Counted from the first letter of the stretch, positions 23,840-37,940 are shown. The stretch is DNA of 64,000 bases from Cunninghamella blakesleeana (GCA_017871115.1 JAFCIZ010000005.1:4891501-4955500); one strand, 5' to 3'. A program made the numbers and translations. Notes: generated by a model from the letters alone, not told the origin.

Positions 23840-23864
23840 GAGCCTTTTTTTAAAAAAAAGGCGG
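23840..23864. promoter_or_regulatory. Palindromic GCC-T/A-GGC element in the ASH2/RBIS-like promoter
   Basis: GCC followed by a T run, an A run and GGC forms a near-perfect palindrome (23842-23861) continuing into GGCGGAATTTT. It lies about 100 bp from both divergent start codons (23761 minus, 23949 plus), so it could serve both genes. Confidence 0.45.
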
Positions 23865-23948
23865 AATTTTAACTTCAATTTTAAAATATTTTTTTTTGAT
23901 CATCCTTTTTTTTTCATTTTCATTTAATAAAAATAAAAACTTATAACT

Positions 23949-24359
23949 ATGCCAAAATCAACTAAACAAACCAAGACTAGATCAACGCCATATAATAAAT
24001 CTAATCAAACACAAACCAAATCACATGTTAAATTAAATAAAAAACCTATAACAAAATCAGAAAAACTTAGAAATGCAGATCTTACTGATAAACTCAATAT
24101 TCTTATTGAAGATCTTTCAAGTGAATTGAAGACTAAAAAGAAAAATAAGAAGGATAAATCTACTATAGAAAATGAAAAGGTATATATATATATATAACAT
24201 ATTATTTTAAAAAAGTTTAGGAAAAAAATCGTTTATATTTTTTTATTTTATTTCTATGTTTAGATCAAGAAACAAAAAGAAATAGAACTCGAACAACAGC
24301 AGTATGAAAAAACACAAAACGATTTGGACGACGCTCTTGGTTTATTGACTCGGCTATAA
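23949..24359 (+). CDS. Small basic coiled-coil protein, possibly RBIS/C8orf59-like ribosome biogenesis factor
   Basis: Exons 23949-24179 and 24264-24359 give 108 aa. The first 45 residues are rich in Lys, Thr and Gln (MPKSTKQTKTRSTPY). An amphipathic segment LTDKLNILIEDLSSELKT follows, then a second Lys/Glu/Gln helix and a C-terminus reading DDALGLLTRL. Human RBIS (C8orf59) has the same size, a basic N-terminus, a similar central helix and an end close to EATRLMALL; the resemblance is by eye and weak. If correct, it would act in nucleolar pre-60S assembly. Otherwise it is a small basic protein of unknown role. It is divergently paired with ASH2. Confidence 0.6.
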
Positions 24360-24717
24360 TTTAGAAATATATTAAACTTTATATATTGTATATATATGAT
24401 AACCCTTCTAGAAAAGAATAACAATAATCATGACATTCTCATAATAAACTCATTTTTCGAAAGCCATTTTTTAAAAAAAAAATTGTTCCAAAAAAAAAAA
24501 TGTTATCTTTTTTTTTTTATTAAGACTAGAAGCATTTAAGATAAAAAGGGAGATAAAAAAAAGATGGATTTGTAGGTGTAAAACCAATATAGGAAAGGAA
24601 TAACTATGATATAATTATTATTTAAGCTATTTCAAACCTTTTTTTTTAATAGAAGAATAAAAAATTTGATAAATAATAAAACGGAAGAATAAAAATATTA
24701 TATAAATATTAAAAAAC
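24360..24717. other. Convergent spacer between the RBIS-like gene and actin
   Basis: A 358-bp tail-to-tail spacer with poly(T)/poly(A) tracts (24468-24520). No gene is seen. Confidence 0.5.
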
Positions 24718-26600
<1,883 letters not shown>

Positions 26601-26687
26601 TTTAATAATTTGTTTTTTGTCTAAAAAAGATGATGAAAAAGAAAAAGAGAAGAAGAAAAAAAAAAAGGGAGTTCACGTCCAGCTGGG

Positions 26688-26697
26688 TTATATTTAA
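26688..26697 (-). promoter_or_regulatory. TATA-like box of the actin gene
   Basis: TTAAATATAA in gene orientation about 90 bp before the actin start codon, embedded in a locally GC-richer block. This suggests a core promoter; the transcription start is not known. Confidence 0.35.
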
Positions 26698-26879
26698 GGA
26701 CAAAAAAAAATAAAATTGCGAGTGAAAAAAAATAAAAAATAGCAGTGACGCATCCAATCCCCTTTGGATAATTTTGAATCGTCTTCTAAAATCTGAGTTC
26801 CAAAAAATAATCAAATTATATTTTCTCTCTCTCTCTTTCTCTCTCTTTTACTCTTTTATTTACCAAGCAAACTATGACT

Positions 26880-26884
26880 CCGCC
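26880..26884. promoter_or_regulatory. CCGCC element upstream of actin
   Basis: GACTCCGCCTC about 280 bp upstream of the actin start, beyond a CT tract. Same core as in other promoters of the window. Confidence 0.4.
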
Positions 26885-27628
26885 TCAATCTTTAAAAACT
26901 ATATTTTTTTTTGGGCTGTCATGATCATCATGACTTTTTTACATTCTTGGCAAGTAAAAGGATATTTCATAAAAAAAAAACGAGGATGATCAAAATTTAG
27001 TAGTGATTCATTATATAAAATGTCCATGTTTTTTTAAAAAAACATCATGTTATGGCTCACCGTTTTTTTTCTCTTAACTCCTTGGCAGTTATTTAAATTA
27101 CTTGCTTTATATTATTATCATCGTCATCATTTTCTACTTTTATCATCATATACCGCAGCTCATATCTACTTGGCGACCATTCTTTTATTTTAATTCATTC
27201 GTTTAATTTTAATTAATTAGACGAGGGAAAAAAAATGTATCATTCATATCTTCTTGGTTTTTTTTCTTTGTATTTTTTATGGACAAGAGAGAAAGAAATG
27301 ATGAGGAATACCATTTGCGTTGTTTAAACATCATTCATTTCTTTTTCGAAATTAACTATTTATAGATTCATTATTCAAATTCAGCTGATAAAAAAATGGA
27401 GCACAAGAGAAATAAAAATTTTTTGTAGTAAAATGAAAGGATATGCTTTATTGATATGATATAATTATAAAATAATATGATCTAGGGATTGTAAACTAAT
27501 AAAAGTAATACTAGTAATAATAATGATGCAAATTAAAATAATAATAAAAAAAGGATTATATATATATTATATATAATAGAATAGAATAAAAAAAAATATG
27601 AATATGCTAAAATATTAAAAAAGGAACG

Positions 27629-27644
27629 CACACACACACACACA
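27629..27644. repeat. (CA)n microsatellite
   Basis: Eight CA units in the spacer, followed by a short GA run. Confidence 0.85.
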
Positions 27645-27708
27645 AAGAGAGAGATATACAAATAATAGGATGATAATTATACTTCTAAAAAAAAATCTAT
27701 TGAAACAA

Positions 27709-28119
27709 TTATTTCTTTTTTCCATTTTGAGTAGATAAAGATTTCATTAATTTGATTTGTTCCTTGGTTAATTTTTCCAAATAATGCTCAAGTTCGGAAG
27801 GTGGTAAAGAGGATTTATCGACATATTCTTGCTGTAACTGGTAGAGTATTTGCTTTGAGGAGTCTAATACTTGTCTTAATTCATCCAGAGTTAATCGAAG
27901 TTGAGTTTTCTTGGGTATATGGCTAGGATGAAAACAATTATTAGAAGGTGTAGTAAAAGGTACTGAAGAAGGTGTCACTATGAATTCAGGGTGTAAAGGA
28001 GTTGTTGTTGAAGGATTGGTTGTATTAGGAGAAATAGTTGTGGAAGATGTTAATACAGAGGCATATCTACAATGGTGTAAAGCTGGTTTATAAATGGTTG
28101 TAAGGGTTGAAAGTAACAT
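27709..28119 (-). CDS. Hypothetical protein, possibly mitochondrial
   Basis: An intronless 136-codon frame. The N-terminus MLLSTLTTIYKPALHHCRYA has no acidic residues and a few basic ones, compatible with a mitochondrial presequence. A Thr/Pro/Ser-rich linker follows. The C-terminal half is a helical segment (about 78-130) with LRLTLDELRQVLDSSKQILY and LEHYLEKLTKEQIKLMKSL, ending in NGKKK. A CCCGC core lies about 185 bp upstream (near 28302). I do not recognise the family. The regular heptad-like helices and Pro/Thr linker argue against a chance frame. It could be a small mitochondrial assembly or coiled-coil protein. Confidence 0.6.
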   Translation of the reverse strand: MLLSTLTTIYKPALHHCRYASVLTSSTTISPNTTNPSTTTPLHPEFIVTPSSVPFTTPSNNCFHPSHIPKKTQLRLTLDELRQVLDSSKQILYQLQQEYVDKSSLPPSELEHYLEKLTKEQIKLMKSLSTQNGKKK

Positions 28120-28917
28120 TTTATTAATAACTATTGTTTTAGGAAATATATATATATTTATGTATATATTTATATATATATAAAAAGGAGAGTGGGGAGA
28201 GAAAGACTTGTAAAATATTAAAATATATAAAAAGAGAAGAAAAAAGAGAAGAGAAGAAAAAAATTAGACTTATTTTAAAATAAAAGAAAAAAATTAAAGC
28301 CCGCAAAAAAATATTTTAATTGGTCTAGCGGAAAACCATTTATTTATATTTCTTTTGATTTTATGTGGTGTTGATTTTAAAGATTAATCAAAGCCTTTTT
28401 AAGATTATTTAAATGATGCAACTTGATTATGATGTCGTTTTTTTTTTCCAAGGGCACGGGGTGTAATGACATATCTTAATCTCAACCTTTCTCTTTATAT
28501 ATAATTAGTTCCCGGTAATCTCCATATTTAAGTGATCCTTTTTTATTATATTCATTTTTATTTAGTTTAATTAACTTTTATAATGTATATATTGATTTTA
28601 TAATGATTCTTTTTTTTTATCATGGTTTATATGTATTAAATAGCATAGCAAAATATAATAGTATATAAAGTGTATTATGACTTTACAATGAAACCCGTGA
28701 TTACGGATCAATCATGCAAAAGGTAACCATGAAATTCCGTCTTCTTCCAATATAGCCGGAAATACAATCTAGTTCAAAAAAGGAAAATCAAACATTTTTT
28801 TAAAAAAATAAAATCCATTCTTTTTTAAAACAAGTCTAAACTTTCACCAAGAAACATAAATTGATCGTTGGATATATGTGTTATATACGTAATAATAACA
28901 ATAACAATAACAATAAC

Positions 28918-28952
<35 letters not shown>

Positions 28953-30202
28953 TAACCAAACGGTATTTTTTTTTTTAATAGACTTTGAATTTTTTCCTCT
29001 CTCTCCTACTTTCTTTTTTTTCCCTATCTCTTATTTTAATAAAAATGAATTGCATACCTTTTATGCTTTTATATACCATATTACTGTAGTATTCAGGACA
29101 AAATGGTCTAAATCAATCAATACTTGAATTATCAAAATAATTTAAAGACCTATTTCTTTATGAAAAGAAACTTACGACGTGCGAAAATAATTCCAAGTAT
29201 TAATAAAATGCTTATAAATATGGTGATAAAAGCAATTATTTTTAGTATTACTTAACAAAAGTAAAAGTCAGGGGAAAAACACTACTAAACACTTGAAATT
29301 AAAGATTCACTTAGTTACACCACAGAAAATAAATAAATAAATTGGCTTAATAATAACCTATTTATGATGTAGAGAAGGAATATTATAAATGCATTTAAAA
29401 TGGTTGTAAATATATATACACGAACAACCATTGCGATAGTTGTATTTATTTATTTATTTATTTATTTTTTTAAAAAAAAGTAGCATTTGATGTATTAAAT
29501 TATTTGCATTTGTATATTTATGACCTTATTGATACGAACTTTCTTTTTTATGCTACTGTGTCGGAATTTCAATTACATTGTAAAAATAGGTAGCTGATTG
29601 TTTGGTTCCTTTTTTTTTTACAGAGAAAAGTATTTGTATAGTCAATGTAATTTCGATATCAAAATAATAGTAAAATCCATAATAATACTAATAGTACTGA
29701 TAATACTAATAATAATAATATATTATATAAACGGTTATTTATTTAATCTATTTAAAAAAAATATAAATTTATATTTTGGGTTGCGGTTAACTCATTTCTG
29801 ATCTGATTTATTTATATTTATATTTTAGTTTTTATTTTTATTTACAGGAAATGTATATCAGATAATAACAAATAATTGAAAACATCCCATAAAAAACGGA
29901 ACAAAAGCCAAGATATATTAAGCAGTCCATTTATTATTCCATACCAGTTAAGTTATCCAAAAAGAAAAATGATTAACTTTTTAAGGTGATGTCTAGCCAA
30001 ATAACAAGATCCAAAAAAGGAAATATACAACAAAAAGATCGACTTTACAAAAAAAAAAGGCTCTGATCATGAAAGGCAAGTGCAAAACAATAGATATATA
30101 TATTTTTATATCATGTTTTTGTATTTTTTTTCTTTTTTTTTATTTCATTCTTCTTTTTTTTTCTTTTTTCTTTTACCTATATTTAATAACAAAAAAGAAA
30201 CA
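28120..30202. other. 2.1 kb spacer without a convincing gene
   Basis: It contains AAAGAGAAG-type purine runs (28190-28265), an (AAT/AAC)n tract at 28891-28949, several TTTTTTAAAAAA junctions, and a short hydrophobic minus-strand frame at 29315-29431 treated as doubtful. The final 130 bp is the T-rich leader of the next plus-strand gene. Confidence 0.5.
28891..28949. repeat. (AAT/AAC)n microsatellite
   Basis: AATAACAAT units grading into pure AAT. A reading frame across it is only an Asn run and is not a gene. Confidence 0.9.
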
Positions 30203-31319
30203 ATGAGAGTATTAAATGTACTTATTATAACCCTTTTATTAAATATATTTAGCCATGCATATGTCATTCCATCACCTACCCCAATCAGCCTGTTACCTTC
30301 TAAATCAATAAATATAAAACCAACAGATCCTCCTCAGCATCATAATCTTAAAAAAGTATTAGGGAAACGTGAACTTCAAGCTACTTTAAGTCTATATCAA
30401 TTTTGGGCAAACGTATGTAATGGAAGAAATGATAATAATAAAGATGTACAAGTCTCTGCTGGTGTTAGTGTTGATCCAAATATTCGTCAATTCTGGAAAA
30501 CGGTGACTGAAACTGTTAATTGTGGTAATGGCAAGATTAAAACAGTGACTACAACGATTACTGCTACTGCTACCGCTACTGCTACGGTAACTGATCCTGG
30601 TTATAATAAACCTCCTGAATGTGATTCACAATGTTGGAGTGATTATTTATGGCGTAAGTCTATATATATATATATATATATATATATCATTTTTTATAAT
30701 TCTTTAATTTTTATTAATTTATTTATATTCTATAATATTTATTATTTCATTTTTTATAGATACGTATGGTTATGGTATTAGTGTTGCTCAAGCTTTTACA
30801 GGTATTGTCTGTATGCTTATCGGTATTTATTTTATGGTCTTTGGTTATCATTTCTTCCGTCCTACTTTAGGTTTAACTGGATTTGTATTCTTTGGTAAAT
30901 CATATATATATTAATATGAAACCTATTTTTTTTTTAAAAAAAATCATTCGCATGTTTACATATACTAATGATTAATTGGTTTTGTTTTTGTTTTAGCTGT
31001 TATGACATGGATCGGATTAACAAATAATGAACCTGCTACAGGATATCAACATACTGAAATATTATACATTTGTGTTAGTGCCGGCCTTGGTCTTTTAGGT
31101 ATATATAATTATACATATATAAAGATATAAAGAATTTAAATTATTTTATTTTTATTTAAAATATGCTAACATCTATATATATAAAACTCAGGTGCTGGTA
31201 TGGGTATGTTCTTCTTCAATGTTACAATTTATTTGATTGGTGCTCTTGCTGGATTTTATTTAAGCGTTTGGCTATTATCATGGAAGGCGAGCTTATTGAT
31301 AACTGTGGTAAATACATAC

Positions 31320-31364
<45 letters not shown>

Positions 31365-31824
31365 TTCTTTTTTTTTAAAATTTTTAATTTTTAAAAAGGA
31401 ATATCATCATTGAATCTTTTTACTAATCGTCTATTTATTATTATTATTATTATTACTTTAATGGTACTAATAGAAAGTAGCTCAGATATGTTTCATTATT
31501 GGGGTTGGAGCTGTTGCAGGTGTCTCTGTTTATTTACTAGAAACATATATCATTATACTTGCAACGTCATTTACAGGTGCTTATCTTGTTTTATTCGGGT
31601 TGGATTTCTTTGCTCATACTGGAATGTTGAATGCTTGGTTATTAATATTTGATGCAAATCCTAATCATTATAACGCCTACATGATCCAGAAGCCAGTGTT
31701 AGTAATGTTATCATTTGTCGCTGTATTTTTCTTGGCTGCTACGGGCTGGCAATATTACTGGAATCAAATTCGTCATAAACGTAACTTTGGTGTAAACTTG
31801 GCTCCAAAAAAAGAAGAGAAATAA
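30203..31824 (+). CDS. DUF4203/TMEM198-like multispanning membrane protein
   Basis: Exons 30203-30653, 30760-30894, 30997-31098, 31192-31307 and 31486-31824 give 380 aa. A cleavable signal peptide (MRVLNVLIITLLLNIFSHAY) precedes a lumenal/extracellular domain of about 130 residues with four Cys and a Thr/Ala repeat (TTTITATATATATV). About seven hydrophobic helices follow: VAQAFTGIVCMLIGIYF, LGLTGFVFFAVMTWIGL, ILYICVSAGLGLLGAGMGMF, VTIYLIGALAGFYLSVW, ICFIIGVGAVAGVSVYLL, FTGAYLVLFGLDFFA and PVLVMLSFVAVFFLAA. The Gly-rich helices and the GxY/FxxxFG pattern fit DUF4203 (TM7SF3/TMEM198 type). The tail is basic (RHKRNF, KKEEK). In animals TMEM198 is linked to Wnt receptor trafficking; the fungal role is unknown. 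Confidence 0.82.
31313..31361. repeat. (CATA)n/(TA)n microsatellite in an intron
   Basis: CATA units followed by TA units just after the donor of the fourth intron of the DUF4203 gene. Confidence 0.9.
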
Positions 31825-32014
31825 TAAAATAATAGATTTTTTTTTCTTTTTTTATATTATTATTATTTTTTAAAAAAAAATATTTCTGTACGTATTATAT
31901 ATAACTTTTCTTTATATCTGATACCTTTATTTCAGCATTTATTTATTTACTATTTTAAATATTTATATTTATTTATATTTAAATATCATTTTAACATTAT
32001 TTCATAAAAATTCA

Positions 32015-32049
<35 letters not shown>

Positions 32050-32492
32050 TATTTATTATTCTTTTACTATTATTAAAGATGAATATTATTAAATTAATCA
32101 TTTTTTTATCTTATGAATTAAAATTTTTAACCAAAAGTTTCGGTTCGATACTGAAAAGAGAACTCAGTAGCAAGCTCGATTTCACTAATAATACACAATC
32201 TCTTCCTATTTCCCAATACATCTCGTTTAATCACTACATATGTAAAGTGGAAACGATAGTAAGGAAACGGAAACGGAAGCAAAAAGTAAAATAAAATAAA
32301 ATCTTACTTGCAAGACAATGAATATAACATTGCTAAAACTGATAAACTATATATTATATTAGTATTATATCGTAAAATTCAATGGAAGATATATATTTGT
32401 TTATATATTTATTATTTTAAATATGATAATTGTTAATTTTTTTTAGTTTTTAATCATTTATTTTTTATTTTCTAATAATACAAACTAATATT
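31825..32492. other. Convergent spacer between DUF4203 and FANCM genes
   Basis: AT-rich with a (TA)n run near 32020-32046. A 71-codon plus frame at 32079-32294 has no domain-like features and is not called. Confidence 0.5.
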
Positions 32493-35400
32493 TTACATAA
32501 AATCTGACGAAATATCACCTGATCCATCAATAATATCATCTATTTCTTCCATTTCTTCTTCGTTATCACCCGCTTCTTCTTCAATTATTTCCATAGTAAT
32601 TTCATCATCATCTTCAATACCTAGCTTTTCCCATTTTTCAGTATCTATCCTATCTAACCATCCTTTCTTTTTATGGTTATTACTTGGCTGTAGTAAACTA
32701 TTTCGATAAATAGCTAAATCATTTGATCTTTGGAAATGTTTTGATGTTGTAGGGGTTGCTGATGACATTACTGGTGATTGGCGAAGTTCGTTATATAAAA
32801 TACTACTGCCGTCTCTCAGTTCTGAGCTTCCATCGTAGATAAAGGATTCCATAAGACTTGAATCTTCATCTAAAAGATCATCTTCATCACCTGTTCGTAT
32901 GCCATCATCACTACGTTCCGCTTCCATATCCAAAAAGGGATTAGCCGACCATTCAGTGTTATTTCTTGATTTTCTTTTATGTTGATTTCTATTAGTATTG
33001 CTGTGATGCTGGTTTTTATTTTCGTCGGCATCGTCGGCATCAGCATCAGCATCGGCGCCGACGTCGCCATCGTCATCGGCATCGTCATCGTCGTCTTCCT
33101 CTATAATTCGTTTTTTCAAACGTGTTGGACGTTTTATTATAATATCTTCTAAACTGTTATCATTTTCACCGTCAGTTTCATCAAAAATTTTCTTTTTTAA
33201 TTTATTACTTTGTATAATAGGTGATGATGGTTGACTATCATCTGATATTATAAATAAATTGGAGTTACTACTGCCTTTAACATGGTTCGATATTTCATTA
33301 ATAAGTAAGCTATTTGGTGAATTTATTTTATTAGAATTATTAGAGTTTGGAACAATTGCTGTCTTAGTATGCATTGTATTTTCAATATTGCTGTCATTGT
33401 TTTTATGAGATATATCTTGTACTTCAATATTATCCAAAGGAGGAATTTTATAGCTCTCACTATTTATGTTAAAAAGAATATCAAAAATATACATGTGGAA
33501 ATAAAAATAAATAAAATGATTAATATTGATAGCACTTTATAATTTTTTTTTTTTCTTTAGAAAAATGATATTTATAAATTACCTTAATGTTTCTATATCA
33601 TTATTTTGTTGGTGATTATTTATAGTGTCCTTTTGTCCAGCATTAGGAGCAATGTGGTTATGTTGCTTAGAATTATTTACAGAGTTTTCTTGATTTGTAA
33701 TTACATTAGATTTGGTTATTGTTTTATGTGACTCTTCATTAAGAGTTGTAAATGATTGAGATGACGATGATGTTGACAACGAGGAAGTTTTGTTTTTTTC
33801 TTGTATATTTTCAGTTATATCATCTAAGTCATCCAAGGATGATGTATCAAAATCCAGTAATTCCAAATCGTGGATTTCTATATCATTCACGTCAATTTCT
33901 TTAATAAATGAGTTCTTTTTTTTAGTGGTATTCGTCTCATGTATACTAGATGTACTATTTTGAACTTGATTATTATGATTTACTGGAGGTAGGGATGAAT
34001 GCGGTGATCGCGACGTATTTAAAATAAGTTGAGAATCTAATATATCATCCAAAGCATCTATATCAATATCATCATCAAAGGATGGAGACTGCGGTGGTAG
34101 TGATGGTAGTGAAGGTAATAACGGAGGAGGAGATAATGGTGGTGATTTTTTTTTTGTAGTAATATCCTTAGAAGTTTTTCTTGAACTACAATAAGATAAT
34201 ATTTTACCAAGTAATTGATGCGTATCTTTATTTTTCAGCTTTTCCAACACGTATGTTTTTGCTTCTTCACTAAATACTGGAGAGTCTGTTGTCCAAGAGA
34301 ACGTTTTGAAAAAATCATAATTAGCTACAGTTACGAATGCTTCACTAATATGAATAGGTGGGGGTTCATCATCAAAGTTAAAAATAGACTTGTTGGTTGT
34401 AAAATGTGGTGATTTTGATATACCATCTTCCTTTATTTCAATTGCGTCAAATTCATCATTGTCAAAAAAATCATTCCCCAAGTCATCAAATTCATCATTG
34501 TTGTTTATATTATTCATGTATTCTTTTTTTTTTTCTACAAATGAAGGTATGGCAACTTTATTTACATTATTAGAGACTATTGATGCTTGTTTAGAACTGG
34601 TTAATGTGTTTACATTCGGGTTAATAGTTTTATTATCTATCATCGATTTATTTTTCACTGTAGTTGACTTATTATTATTGTTGATAATGTCCCTATAATG
34701 ATATTTTTCTTTTTCATCTTCGTTCTTTTTATAAACATTGGCTTTATTATGATCGTTTACATTAAGTAATGCTGAGACTTGCTGTATACTGTCAAAATTA
34801 TAATCAAAATCGTTCATTCCTCCCATTTCATCATCAATATCATCATCACCCATAACCCCTTTAGTAATTAATGGTCCCATCATCATATCTGAATCGTCAC
34901 TCATATCATATAAATCAATTGGTTCATTATCGTTATTTTTGTTATTATGTTGCAAATTGTCTTCTGAAGTTATACCAGTAGTTAGTAGTGTACCCATAAA
35001 ATTATCTTCATCTTCATTATTGTGATCGCTCTTTCTTTGTGCTTGTGGTAATGTTGCATTGCTAGTGATTGGATTTTTCCTTTTTTGAGGTAATTTTAAT
35101 TCTGTTGTTTGAGTTTTTTTTGGAAATATTAATGCACTACTAGCTGAAGGTATGTTGATGCTTGTTATAGCTTCATCCTGGTTTTGTGAATTTATAACTG
35201 AACCATTAAGAATTTGTTGTTCTATGAGTTGAATTAAAGATGTAAATTGCTTTGTTCTTTGAGAATGTGGAATTCGCTTCGTAGTTGTTAATTCTTTTTG
35301 AAAAGGAAGGTATTTCATAGTGCCATTTAATGGATGAGCAGTTGGCCAGTAGTAATCATGTAAGTGATTAATATCGGTAAAAGTGTGATTATTGTCAGAG

Positions 35401-37838
35401 AACGAATCTAAAAAATCTTGAGCTGATGCAGTAGTCAAAGTCCCATCTTTGTTGAAGTCATCACCTTGTCGTTTTCTTTTTCCACTTAGAAGTGCTGATG
35501 GCATATACGAAGCAATGTTAAAATGCTTCCGTTGTAAAACTGGCTGATATGAATTTGGAAGAACAGATGGGCAATTTTCATAGTACTGTATTGAGTTTCT
35601 GTCACTAATTTGTCTTTGTACACGTTTATAAGTATCATTGGCATTATTGTATTTACGTTCCTCTTGTTCTGTCATTAACATAACACAGTGTCCTTGACGT
35701 TTACGTCCAGTTCTTCCTATACGTTGAAGCTATCATACGAAATATTTTTTTTAAAATATATAAATAAATATATATGAATTTGAATATACTTCCATGAATA
35801 AACATATAAAAAAATAAATAAAATAAAAATGTTTGAATTACCATTCTAATAGGTGAACTTTGAGAATCATAGCATACAATTAAATCAACTTCACCAATAT
35901 CTAAGCCTTCTTCGCCAATACTTGTTGCTACAATTACATTGATTTCACCTTTTTTCAACTTTTGAATTGTCTAAAAAGAAAGAAAAAGCAGAAAAGGAAA
36001 AATAAATTTAGTTTAATAGTATTGAGTAGTTAATTAATGGCGATATAATATTATATAAATAATCATACCTCATGTTGTTCTTTTTGATTCATCCCTTTTC
36101 CACCACCTTTATCACTGCCTTGACCAATAAAAGGAGCACATCTTATTAATGGTTTGTGAATAGATAAATGTTTTGTGATCATTTCTACTGAATTACGTAA
36201 AGAAGAAAATATAATAATACGAGTTGAAGATGTAGTTGAATTATTGTCGTCATCATGGTCTGTTAAGTGACGAATGATAATAGATGTTAAGTTATCTAAT
36301 TTAGGATGACTAACAAAACTGGGTGATTCCATCTGTTGTCGCAATCGGTCCAATAATTGATTTAATCCAATATGATTCAATATCTTATATTGTTCTTTAG
36401 ATAGATTCTTCCCTCCATTGATTTTTTCTCTAAATCCTTGTAAAATACCCTCGACTGTTTCTACAAAAGATCCAATGCCATACGTGCATAGATTTTCATA
36501 AGCACGACTAAAACTATGGGCAATTGAGAAGTCTTGAAATACCATATTTTTTACTGCTTGGGGAACGTTTTTGGCAGTAGCTTGATAGAGTCTTTGGTTA
36601 CTAAGTAAAGCATAAGGTGACCATCTTTCAGGTTGAGCATCAGGAATGAATTGGCGTTTTTTTAAACGTTCTAATACTGGTATGAATAATTGTTCACAAA
36701 ATGTTCGAGCTGTTTGAGGAACAATCCCTGTAGCGCCTGCTGTATAATCTAGTCGTATGACAATCCGCTGTATTTTTTTACCAAAATTAAATTCTTGTAC
36801 ATCCATAGAATCTTCTGTACGTATCTCTATATTATTGATCCTTAAATTGGTAACCACAGATTGAACTTGTTCCAATCTAGAACCTGGTGTTGCTGATAAG
36901 GCCAAAATACGATAATGAGAATGAATCCTTGCTAATTTTTGTATCACTTCAGTATAAGCATAACCACCAGTTGCTCTGTGTGCTTCATCCACGACTAATA
37001 AGACAATCTTATGAGAAGGACAGATTCCACTTGCAATATCATTTCTAACAATTTGAGGTGTTGCATAAAAGACACGTTTCGAAGCCCATAACCCTGCTCG
37101 TTTTTTTGCATCCGTTTTACCCATTAATATTTCTGTTTGATTTTGAGGAATACCACATACTTTATAACAAGCTTCAATTTGTTGTTCAACTAAAGGTCGA
37201 GTAGGTGCCATAAAAATCATAATAGAATCGGGAAACCATCGATAGTAATTGTACATGACCACAGCTGCAATTAAAGTTTTCCCTAAACCTGTTGGTAAAG
37301 CAACTAGGGTATTGTTGAAAAGAGCTTTTTTAACGATATTGAATTGATACCCACGAATAGGGTAATTTGTAGGATAGATCCAAGTTGGTATAGTTGATCG
37401 ATCAAAGGTATGGTATGTTCTAGTATCAGGAGGTGGAGGTGGAGGTGGAGTAGGATCTATTTGATCAATAGGTAATCCAAAAGTAATTCTACCATTGTTA
37501 TTGTTATTATTATTATTAGACGAAGATGCTATTGTTGACCTTTGATTATTATTATTATTATTATTAGAGACCGATGACTGATTAAATATTGAATAATTAG
37601 AGGTAGTATTTACATTAATTGAATTGCCCTGTTTTTCGACCATATCTGCTGCTGTCATAATTGCATTAATATCGTCAAGTTCAAAAGAATCAAAATCGTC
37701 ATCGTTATTATTGTTTAAGTCGCGGTGGTCGGATTGATTTACTGTAGTATTAGATTGTTGTTTTGATTTTTCGGCTTCTTCTACAAAGGCCAGTAAAGAT
37801 GACATATCCATTCCAAAGCTGTCATCATCATCACTCAT
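32493..37838 (-). CDS. FANCM: FANCM/Mph1-family DNA helicase-translocase
   Basis: Exons on the complement 36069-37838, 35842-35970, 33583-35729 and 32493-33459 give 1670 aa. The start [14 protein letters not shown] leads to an acidic, Asn-rich N-terminus. The SF2 motor begins with [11 protein letters not shown]; Walker [10 protein letters not shown] lies at about 174-182, VDEAH at about 282-286 and ALSATPGS at about 315. The FANCM-type insert between RecA lobes is present. Lobe 2 has [20 protein letters not shown] and [15 protein letters not shown]. After about residue 700 the protein is long and mostly disordered, with clusters of Asp/Glu/Asn and an Asp-Ala repeat ([13 protein letters not shown]). 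No ERCC4 nuclease or HhH module is evident, as in yeast Mph1. Family role: remodelling stalled forks and crosslink repair with MHF. It shares a 214-bp promoter with ZNHIT1. Confidence 0.95.
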
Positions 37839-37940
37839 AGTGATATATATTTTTTTGGAAGCGGTAAAAAAAAAAAAAGAAACGAAGAAAAAGGGAAAAA
37901 AAAAACTGCGCATTGAATTTTTTTAAAAAATATTTTTTTT

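Larger units (their letters stand above)
26601..27708. other. Actin promoter region and spacer
   Basis: Going upstream of actin: a TATA-like element (26688-26697), a CT-rich run (26822-26850) and a CCGCC element (26880-26884). Beyond that lies low-complexity DNA with a (CA)n repeat at 27629-27644 in the 3' flank of the next minus-strand frame. No further gene is seen. Confidence 0.55.

Noticed and set aside
26774..26989. Plus-strand frame in the actin upstream region
   Set aside because: It begins at a non-ATG codon and overlaps promoter-like CT-rich DNA; chance frame.
28861..29127. Plus-strand frame with a long Asn run
   Set aside because: Produced by the AAT/AAC microsatellite; the rest is Phe/Ser/Pro low complexity.
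30080..30202. Upstream in-frame start for the DUF4203 protein
   Set aside because: It would add a Phe-rich stretch from the T-rich leader and bury the clear signal peptide starting at 30203.
32079..32294. 71-codon plus-strand frame ending in RKRKRKQKVK
   Set aside because: No domain, no splice partners and location between two converging 3' ends; not convincing.
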